NCBI RefSeq assembly: GCF_014396785.1
Contig: NZ_CP060718.1
Coordinates: 62,001-126,000, forward strand
From: Sphingomonas lutea
GTDB taxonomy: Bacteria; Pseudomonadota; Alphaproteobacteria; Sphingomonadales; Sphingomonadaceae
Direction: 5' to 3'
Length of the DNA stretch: 64,000 bases
Made by a program: the position numbers and the translations under genes. The first letter of the stretch is position 1. Each line of letters opens with the position of its first letter. Shown here piece by piece: positions 57,216 to 64,000 of the stretch. The notes under the pieces were generated by a model. The model was not told where the DNA came from. It saw only the letters and a list, made by a program, of their open reading frames with translations, and made no database searches.

Positions 57216-58696
57216 TGAAGCACGCATGGTTGGGACTGGCTGCCGCTGGCTTGCTTGCCGCACCGGCGCAGGCCGCGGACCGCGCAGCGATCCTGGCCGA
57301 ATATCAGGCGCTGCTGGCCATCCCCAACGTCGCCACCGACGTTGCCGACATCCGCCGCAACGCCGACCATATCATGGCGATGATGGCCAGGCGCGGCCTC
57401 GCCCCACGATTGCTCGAGGGTGCCGACAACAAGGTCCCGCCGGCGATCTACGGCGAGTGGCGGGTTCCCGGGGCGAAGCGCACGCTCGTGCTTTACGCCC
57501 ACTATGACGGCCAGCCGGTCACGCCGGAAGATTGGACGTCGACGCAGCCGTTCACGCCGAAGCTTTATTCCGACCGTCCCGACCGCGGCGGCAAGCCGAT
57601 CGCTTTCCCCGCCGCGGGCCAAAAGGTGGATGACGATTGGCGGGTCTATGGCCGCTCGGCGTCCGACGACAAGCTTGGCGTAATGGCCATCCTGGCCGCC
57701 GTCGACCAGCTCAAGGCGAAGGGCGAACAGCCCGGCTTCAACCTCAAGATCTTCTTCGAGGGCGAAGAGGAAATGGGCTCGCCCAACCTCGCCGCCCTGC
57801 TCGCCAGGCATCGCGACACGCTGAAGTCGGACGGCTGGGTGATCATCGACGGACCCGCCCATCCGAGCGGCGCGCCGCAGGTTTCGCTCGGCGTTCGCGG
57901 CGACGTCAATGTCGACATTGTCGTCCACGGCCCGGTGCGGCCGCTGCACAGCGGGCATTACGGCAATTGGGTGCCCAACCCGGCGATGGTCCTGTCGCAG
58001 CTCCTCGCCTCGATGAAGGACGCAAGTGGGCGAGTGACCGTGCCCGGATGGTATGACGATGTCGTGCCGCTGACCGAGGCCGAGCGCGCCGCGATCCGCG
58101 CCGTCCCCGCCGCCGATGCGCAGCTCAAGGCCGAGCTCGGCCTCGGCTGGACCGAGGGCAACGGCACCGCCTTGCTCGACGCGATCCAGCAGCCCTCGCT
58201 CAACATCAACGGCATCCGCGCCGCCGATGTCGGCGACAAGGCCCGCAACGTCATCCCGACCTCCGCCGCGGCCACGCTCGACCTGCGGCTGGTCAAGGGC
58301 AATGACGTCAAGCGCCAGGTCGACAAGCTGATCCGCCACATCCGCGCCCAGGGCTTCCACGTCCTCGACCGCGCGCCGACGCTGGACGAGCGCCGCGCCC
58401 ACACCAGGATCGCCACCGTCACCGTCGGCGCGGGCTACAATGCCGAGCGCACCCCGCTCGACGATCCGTTGGCGCAAAGCGTCGTCGCAGCAGCGCGGCC
58501 ACACCGCGCCGTCGTCCTGCCCTCGCTCGGCGGCTCGTTGCCGCTCTACATCTTCCGCGAGACGTTGGGCGCGCCGACGGTCTCCCTGACGCTGGCCAAC
58601 CATGACAACAACCAGCATGCCGAGGACGAGAATCTGCGGCTCGGCAATCTCTACCGGGCGATCGACGTTACCGCCGACGTTCTTCGGATGCGCTAA
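57215..58696 (+). CDS. Secreted M20 family metallopeptidase
   Basis: The 493-residue product has a signal peptide (WLGLAAAGLLAAPAQAA, about residue 21). The M20 catalytic core has LVLYAHYDGQPV (zinc His and Asp), GRSASDDKLGVM (bridging Asp) and FFEGEEEMGSPN (Glu-Glu catalytic pair). A dimerisation lid follows from about residue 225. It is probably a periplasmic di- or tripeptidase. It is coupled to the HDAC-like gene (TGATG) and overlaps etfA tail to tail by 4 bp. Confidence 0.92.
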   Translation: MKHAWLGLAAAGLLAAPAQAADRAAILAEYQALLAIPNVATDVADIRRNADHIMAMMARRGLAPRLLEGADNKVPPAIYGEWRVPGAKRTLVLYAHYDGQPVTPEDWTSTQPFTPKLYSDRPDRGGKPIAFPAAGQKVDDDWRVYGRSASDDKLGVMAILAAVDQLKAKGEQPGFNLKIFFEGEEEMGSPNLAALLARHRDTLKSDGWVIIDGPAHPSGAPQVSLGVRGDVNVDIVVHGPVRPLHSGHYGNWVPNPAMVLSQLLASMKDASGRVTVPGWYDDVVPLTEAERAAIRAVPAADAQLKAELGLGWTEGNGTALLDAIQQPSLNINGIRAADVGDKARNVIPTSAAATLDLRLVKGNDVKRQVDKLIRHIRAQGFHVLDRAPTLDERRAHTRIATVTVGAGYNAERTPLDDPLAQSVVAAARPHRAVVLPSLGGSLPLYIFRETLGAPTVSLTLANHDNNQHAEDENLRLGNLYRAIDVTADVLRMR

Positions 58697-59622
58697 AGCT
58701 TCTCGGTCAGTTCCGGCACGATCTTGAACAGGTCGCCGACCAGGCCGATGTCGGCGACTTGGAAGATCGGGGCTTCCTCGTCCTTGTTGATGGCGACGAT
58801 GACCTTGGAATCCTTCATTCCCGCAAGATGCTGGATTGCGCCCGAGATGCCGACCGCGACATAGACTTCCGGGGCGACGATCTTGCCCGTCTGGCCGACC
58901 TGGTAGTCGTTGGGCGCATAGCCTGCGTCGACCGCCGCGCGGCTGGCGCCGACCGCGGCGCCGAGCTTGTCGGCGAGCGGGTCGATAAGCGCATGGAATT
59001 GCTCTGCGCTGCCGAGCGCGCGGCCGCCCGAGACGACGATCTTGGCGCTGGTCAGTTCGGGGCGGCCGGACTTGGCGGCTTCCATGCCGACGAAGCTCGA
59101 CTGGCCACTGTCGGCCGCGCCGCCGACCTGCTCGACCGTTCCCGAACCGCCCTCGCGCGCCGCCTTGTCGAAAGCGGTGCCGCGCACGGTGATGACCTTC
59201 TTGGCATCCGACGACTGGACGGTGGCGATGGCATTGCCGGCGTAGATCGGGCGGGTGTAGGTATCTTCGCTTTCGACCGAGAGGATGTCGGTGATCTGCA
59301 TCACGTCGAGCAAGGCGGCGACGCGCGGCGCGATGTTCTTGCCGGTGGTGGTCGCGGGGACGACGAAGGCGTCATGATCGGCCATCAGCCTGGCAGCGAG
59401 CGGCGCGACATTTTCGGCCAGCGCATGTTCGAGGCTGGAATCGTCAGCGACATGGACCTTGCCCACGCCGGCGATCTTGGCGGCCGCGTCGCCGACCGCG
59501 CCAACGTTCGCGCCCGCGACCAGCAGATGGACTTCGCCAAGCTGTGCGGCGGCGGTCACCGCGGCGAGCGTGGCATCCTTGATCTGCCCGCCTTCATGTT
59601 CGACCAGGACCAGCGTCTTCAC
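58693..59622 (-). CDS. etfA: Electron transfer flavoprotein alpha subunit
   Basis: The 309-residue protein begins [21 protein letters not shown]. The C-terminal FAD domain has [36 protein letters not shown], and [25 protein letters not shown]. With EtfB it passes electrons from acyl-CoA and other dehydrogenases to ETF:ubiquinone oxidoreductase. It overlaps etfB by 4 bp. Confidence 0.97.
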   Translation of the reverse strand: MKTLVLVEHEGGQIKDATLAAVTAAAQLGEVHLLVAGANVGAVGDAAAKIAGVGKVHVADDSSLEHALAENVAPLAARLMADHDAFVVPATTTGKNIAPRVAALLDVMQITDILSVESEDTYTRPIYAGNAIATVQSSDAKKVITVRGTAFDKAAREGGSGTVEQVGGAADSGQSSFVGMEAAKSGRPELTSAKIVVSGGRALGSAEQFHALIDPLADKLGAAVGASRAAVDAGYAPNDYQVGQTGKIVAPEVYVAVGISGAIQHLAGMKDSKVIVAINKDEEAPIFQVADIGLVGDLFKIVPELTEKL

Positions 59623-60368
59623 TTGGCAACTCCCATCGATTTCAGCTTGTCGACCAACTCGTCGACCGAGCCCACCTTGATCCCCGCCTGGCGCTTGGCG
59701 GGTTCGACGACCTTCAGCGTCTTCAGCCGGGGCGCGGTGTCGACGCCGTAATCGGCGGGCGACTTGGTCGCGAGCGGCTTGGACTTGGCCTTCATAATGT
59801 TGGGCAGCGAGGCGTAACGCGGTTCGTTCAAGCGCAGGTCGGTGGTGACCACCGCGGGCAGCTTGAGCTGCACCGTCTCGAGCCCGCCATCGACTTCGCG
59901 GGTGACGTTGACCTGGCCCTCGCCCGGTTCGACCTTCGACGCGAACGTGCCTTGCGGCCAGCCGAGCAGGGCGCCGAGCATCTGTCCGGTGGCGTTATTG
60001 TCGTCGTCGATCGCCTGCTTGCCGAGCACGACCATCTGCGGCTGCTCCTCCTCGACGACCTTGGCGAGGATCTTGGCGACGGCGAGCGGCTCGACCTCGT
60101 CATCGGTCTGGATGAGGATCGCGCGGTCGGCGCCCATGGCGAGCGCGGTGCGCAGCGTCTCCTGCGCCTTGGCCGGGCCGATCGACACCGCGACGATCTC
60201 GGTCGCGACGCCCTTTTCCTTGAGGCGGATGGCTTCTTCGACCGCGATCTCGTCGAACGGGTTCATGCTCATCTTGACGTTGGCGAGATCGACCCCCGAG
60301 CCGTCCATCTTGACCCGCGGCTTAACGTTATAATCGATCACCCGTTTGACGGCGACGAGTAGCTTCAT
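59619..60368 (-). CDS. etfB: Electron transfer flavoprotein beta subunit
   Basis: The 249-residue protein begins [19 protein letters not shown] and has [18 protein letters not shown] and the AMP-binding region [26 protein letters not shown]. It pairs with EtfA. sucC lies upstream on the same strand, separated by a palindromic repeat (60388-60502). Confidence 0.97.
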   Translation of the reverse strand: MKLLVAVKRVIDYNVKPRVKMDGSGVDLANVKMSMNPFDEIAVEEAIRLKEKGVATEIVAVSIGPAKAQETLRTALAMGADRAILIQTDDEVEPLAVAKILAKVVEEEQPQMVVLGKQAIDDDNNATGQMLGALLGWPQGTFASKVEPGEGQVNVTREVDGGLETVQLKLPAVVTTDLRLNEPRYASLPNIMKAKSKPLATKSPADYGVDTAPRLKTLKVVEPAKRQAGIKVGSVDELVDKLKSMGVAK

Positions 60369-60387
60369 TCCTTCACTCCCTGCCCGG

Positions 60388-60502
60388 TCCTTCGAGACGG
60401 GCCTTCGACTTCGCTCAGTCCCTCCTCAGGACCAACGGATTCCCAAATGCCCGCTTGTGCTGAGGAGCCGGTGAGCGCAGTCGAACCGGCGTCTCGAAGC
60501 AC
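60388..60502. repeat. REP-like imperfect palindrome between sucC and etfB
   Basis: The left arm (TCCTTCGAGACGGGCCTTCGACT... to about 60434) is matched in reverse by the right arm (GCTGAGGAGCC...CAGTCGAACCGGCGTCTCGAAGCA, about 60458-60502). Such paired arms carrying TTCGAGAC and CTCCTCAG are widespread extragenic repeats in sphingomonads. It could form a long mRNA hairpin separating sucC from etfBA. Family assignment is from memory. Confidence 0.7.
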
Positions 60503-60505
60503 ACA

Positions 60506-61711
<1,206 letters not shown>

Positions 61712-61764
61712 TGCGCGGCCCTAAAGCAGATTGCGCTGCCCGTGCAAAGCCGGGCGGAAGCGCG

Positions 61765-61828
61765 GAAGGTCACTCGAAAGTCGCAGTCATGCGGCTTTTT
61801 CAAGCGGAAGGTCGCACGAAGGTCGCAC
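61765..61828. promoter_or_regulatory. Paired 11-bp direct repeats upstream of sucC
   Basis: GAAGGTCACTC (61765-61775) abuts GAAAGTCGCAG (61776-61786); GAAGGTCGCAC (61807-61817) abuts GAAGGTCGCACT (61818 on). Each unit is 11 bp, one helical turn, and the pairs are 42 bp apart. This spacing is typical of response-regulator sites. The array lies between divergent sucC (start 61711) and dinB (start 61955). Confidence 0.45.
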
Positions 61829-61954
61829 TCATCACGCGCGCGAGCAGACCGCACCCTGGGCCGTGGGGCGCTAACGGGCGGAAGAGTCGGACAGGCGCGG
61901 GGCATTGCGAAGAGCCTAGACTCAGGCTGGTCGTGTAGGACAGGAAATTGCCAC

Positions 61955-63037
61955 GTGGCCGACGATTCCCGCCCCCTACGCAAGATCATCCATGTCGACA
62001 TGGACGCCTTCTACGCGTCGGTCGAACAGCGCGACGACCCGGCGCTCCGCGGCAAGCCCGTGGCGGTCGGTGGCGGGCATCGCGGAGTGGTGACGGCGGC
62101 AAGCTACGAAGCGCGGCCGTTCGGCGTGCGATCGGCGATGCCGTCGGTCACCGCCAAGCGCAAATGCCCCGAGCTGATCTTCGTCAAGCCGCGTTTCGAC
62201 GTCTATCGCGCGGTCAGCCAGCAGATCCGCGCCATCTTCCTCGACTATACCGAGCTGGTCGAGCCGCTCAGCCTCGACGAGGCCTATCTCGACGTCACCG
62301 AGGACCGCCGCGGCCTGGGCAGCGCGCGGGCGATCGCGCAGGACATCCGCCGGCGGATTCGCGAGGAGTGCCGGCTGACCGCTTCGGCCGGTGTCAGTTA
62401 CTGCAAGTTCATCGCCAAGCTGGCGAGCGACCATCGCAAGCCCGACGGGCTGTGCGTGATCACGCCCGAGAAAGGGCCGGAGTTCGTCGCCTCGCTTCCG
62501 GTCGCGCGGTTCCACGGCGTGGGGCCGGTGACGGCGCGCAAGATGGAGCGGCTCGGCATCCTCACCGGCGCCGATCTGCAGGCGTGGACGCTGCCCCAGC
62601 TGCAGGCGCATTTCGGCAGTTCGGCCGATTGGTATTGGCGCATTGCCCACGGCATCGACGAGCGCGAAGTGAAGCCCGACCGGCCGTACAAATCGGTCAG
62701 CGCCGAGCGCACCTTCGACGAGGATCTGCGCGACCCGGAACGGCTGGCGGCCGAGGTCGAGCGCGTCGCGGGTTATGCCTGGACGCGGATCGAGCGCGCC
62801 GAAGTTACCGGACGAACGGTGACGCTGAAGGTCAAATATGCCGATTTCGAGCTGATCACGCGGTCGAAGAGCTTTGCCGTGCCGGTGCCCGACCAGGCCG
62901 CGTTCGTCGCCACCGGGCAGGCGTTATTGCAGGCGCTCTACCCATTGCCCAAGGGCATTCGCCTGCTCGGGCTTGGCCTGCACAATCTGGGCGATCCCGA
63001 CGCGCCGGCGGCCCGCCAGCTCGGATTCGCAATTTGA
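61955..63037 (+). CDS. dinB: DNA polymerase IV
   Basis: The 360-residue Y-family polymerase has HVDMDAFYASVEQRDDP near the start, VTAASYEARPFGVRSAMPS, the catalytic SLDEAYLDVTE, an HhH region with FHGVGPVTARKMERLG, and a little-finger domain. It makes error-prone bypass of lesions. The best start is GTG 61955 with AGGA about 9 bp upstream; the conserved domain begins about 10 codons later. A LexA box was not recognised. Confidence 0.95.
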   Translation: MADDSRPLRKIIHVDMDAFYASVEQRDDPALRGKPVAVGGGHRGVVTAASYEARPFGVRSAMPSVTAKRKCPELIFVKPRFDVYRAVSQQIRAIFLDYTELVEPLSLDEAYLDVTEDRRGLGSARAIAQDIRRRIREECRLTASAGVSYCKFIAKLASDHRKPDGLCVITPEKGPEFVASLPVARFHGVGPVTARKMERLGILTGADLQAWTLPQLQAHFGSSADWYWRIAHGIDEREVKPDRPYKSVSAERTFDEDLRDPERLAAEVERVAGYAWTRIERAEVTGRTVTLKVKYADFELITRSKSFAVPVPDQAAFVATGQALLQALYPLPKGIRLLGLGLHNLGDPDAPAARQLGFAI

Positions 63038-63051
63038 GCGTTTATCTGCTA

Positions 63052-63057
63052 TATAAT
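63052..63057 (+). promoter_or_regulatory. -10 element of the carD promoter
   Basis: A consensus TATAAT (in CTATATAATTG) lies 15 bp after the dinB stop and about 143 bp before the carD ATG. No convincing -35 was found at 16-18 bp. It would give carD its own transcript with a leader of about 135 nt. Confidence 0.5.
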
Positions 63058-63200
63058 TGTCACACGGGGCCGCGAGCGATTCAGCAGCGGCCTTAAGTTC
63101 AAGGGAAAGCCACGAAATCGGCTGCGAGCCACGACCATCGGTCGTTTTGGGGGGCGACACGGATGTGCCGGCTCTGCCGCTGAAACTGGAAAGGATCGCA

Positions 63201-63734
63201 ATGGCTAGTAAGGCGCTCAGCTTCGACGTTGGTGATTATGTTGTGTACCCCAAGCATGGTGTGGGCCGCGTCGTCGAACTGCAAAGCACCGAAATCGCCG
63301 GGACCCGTCTCGAGCTTTATGTTCTTCGCTTCGAAAAGGAAAAGATGACCCTGCGCGTGCCCGTCGGCAAGGCGGACAGCGTCGGCATGCGCAAGCTGTC
63401 GTCGGACAAGACGATGAAGGACGCGCTCGAAACCCTGACCGGCAAGCCCAAGGTCAAGCGCACCATGTGGTCCCGCCGCGCCCAGGAATATGAAGCCAAG
63501 ATCAATTCGGGCGACCTGACCAGCATCGCCGAAGTGACCCGCGACCTGTTCCGCCCCGACGATGCGCCCGAGCAGAGCTATTCGGAACGGCAGATCTTCG
63601 AAGCCGCAAGCTCGCGCCTGGCGCGCGAACTCGGCGCGATGGAGCAGACCGACGAGAAGGCCGCGCTGGCCAAGATCCTCGAGATTTTGAACAAGGCTGC
63701 GCTGATCCATCACAAGGTGAAGGAAGAGGCGTAA
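63201..63734 (+). CDS. CarD/CdnL family RNA polymerase-binding regulator
   Basis: The 177-residue protein begins ASKALSFDVGDYVVYPKHGVGRVVELQS, the CarD_CdnL_TRCF RNA-polymerase-interacting Tudor-like domain, and ends in the helical DNA-binding domain with PKVKRTMWSRRAQEYEAKIN. Such proteins stabilise open complexes at rRNA and other promoters. GGAAAGGA precedes ATG 63201. A terminator follows. Confidence 0.95.
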   Translation: MASKALSFDVGDYVVYPKHGVGRVVELQSTEIAGTRLELYVLRFEKEKMTLRVPVGKADSVGMRKLSSDKTMKDALETLTGKPKVKRTMWSRRAQEYEAKINSGDLTSIAEVTRDLFRPDDAPEQSYSERQIFEAASSRLARELGAMEQTDEKAALAKILEILNKAALIHHKVKEEA

Positions 63735-63763
63735 GCTTCGGCCTTACGATTGAGAAAAGCGAA

Positions 63764-63796
63764 GGGCGTGCCTTAACCGGCGCGCCCTTTTCTTTT
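63764..63796 (+). terminator. Rho-independent terminator of carD
   Basis: GGGCGTGCC (63764-63772) pairs with GGCGCGCCC (63779-63787) with one T-G pair and a TTAACC loop. A TTTTCTTTT tract follows. It starts 30 bp after the carD stop. Confidence 0.9.
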
Positions 63797-63814
63797 GGGG
63801 CGCGGAAACGGAGC

Positions 63815-63844
63815 AATGTCAGCTTTGGGTGGAAAGCGGACATT
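63815..63844. repeat. Short palindromic repeat with AATGTC/GACATT ends
   Basis: AATGTCAGCTTTGGG with GTGGAAAGCGGACATT forms an imperfect palindrome (AATGTC...AGCTTT / AAAGC...GACATT). Similar AATGTCCGCTTTC elements are scattered between genes in sphingomonad genomes (from memory). It lies between the carD terminator and the convergent TPR-type gene end. Confidence 0.5.
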
Positions 63845-63861
63845 AGGCTTTTGCCTCCCCC

Positions 63862-64000
63862 TCAAGCGGGAAAGTTCATCTTGCGAAGCAGCGCCGCGTA
63901 GCGGGGATCGATGCGCAACGGGTCCAGGTATGGGTCGGTCTTCAACCCCGCCAGCCCCCTATCCCGGATATCCCACGCACGATCCAATGCGTCGAATGCA
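63862..64000 (-). CDS. C-terminal fragment of a TPR-type protein (5' end outside window)
   Basis: The minus strand is open from the window edge to a TGA at 63862-63864. The 45 codons read ...FDALDRAWDIRDRGLAGLKTD, PYLDPLRIDPRYAALLRKM and NFPA. The pattern LxxLKxDPxLDPLRxDPRxxxLLRKM closes many TPR regions attached to transcriptional regulators, adenylate cyclases or kinases. The N-terminal domain that would decide its function is outside the window. Confidence 0.65.
   Translation of the reverse strand, partial: AFDALDRAWDIRDRGLAGLKTDPYLDPLRIDPRYAALLRKMNFPA

Overview
The window looks like chromosomal DNA of a high-GC alphaproteobacterium, most likely a sphingomonad (Sphingomonadales). The signs are a large TonB-dependent receptor, aerobic-type cobaltochelatase genes cobST, the order infA-maf-short RNase E/G-yacG, nusB-thiL-hppA, a DUF2093 gene behind xseA, and protein sequences that resemble Sphingomonas homologues. 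The assignment comes from recognising families, not from a database search. The genes are tightly packed, with many ATGA, GTGA or TGATG junctions and 4-bp convergent overlaps.

Layout. 1-5.6 kb: 3' end of an M15 peptidase gene, clpB, then a divergent pair (TPR/aspartyl hydroxylase and sulfotransferase-like) beside a TonB-dependent receptor (5.7-8.8 kb). 9-20.7 kb: housekeeping genes (DUF2093, xseA, purD, small membrane proteins, a CNNM/CBS transporter, an OmpA lipoprotein, tadA, rpmB, a phytase-like esterase, cobT, cobS). 20.8-25.4 kb: a HxlR regulator divergent from six genes for VOC, DUF1428, reductase-like and GST proteins. This block seems to split an ancestral bolA-dnaJ-cobS-cobT order. 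25.4-35.5 kb: J-domain protein, bolA, pirin, alpha/beta hydrolase, nusB, frameshifted thiL, hppA, quinone reductase, infA, maf, RNase E/G-like, yacG, tRNA-Phe.

35.6-55.6 kb is the most distinctive region, a LapA/LapG-like surface-adhesin locus. A giant repeat adhesin of about 3,900 residues is followed on the same strand by a TolC-type outer-membrane channel, a type I ABC exporter with a degenerate C39 domain, a SleB-type wall hydrolase and an HlyD adaptor. Converging on these is a three-gene cluster: a BTLCP periplasmic protease (LapG-like) with an intact Cys-His-Asp triad, a DUF4142 lipoprotein, and a second BTLCP-like protein that has lost the Cys and His. The adhesin N-terminus has a di-alanine site (PAAG) of the kind LapG cuts. 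The adhesin reading frame is broken by one missing base in a G run, and thiL shows the same kind of lesion. No LapD-like GGDEF/EAL receptor lies in the window.

55.6-64 kb: a 0.6-kb AT-rich region upstream of the adhesin, an HDAC-family amidohydrolase, an M20 peptidase, etfBA, sucC, dinB (Pol IV), carD and the 3' end of a TPR-type gene. Short palindromic repeats and several candidate operators and terminators are listed separately.
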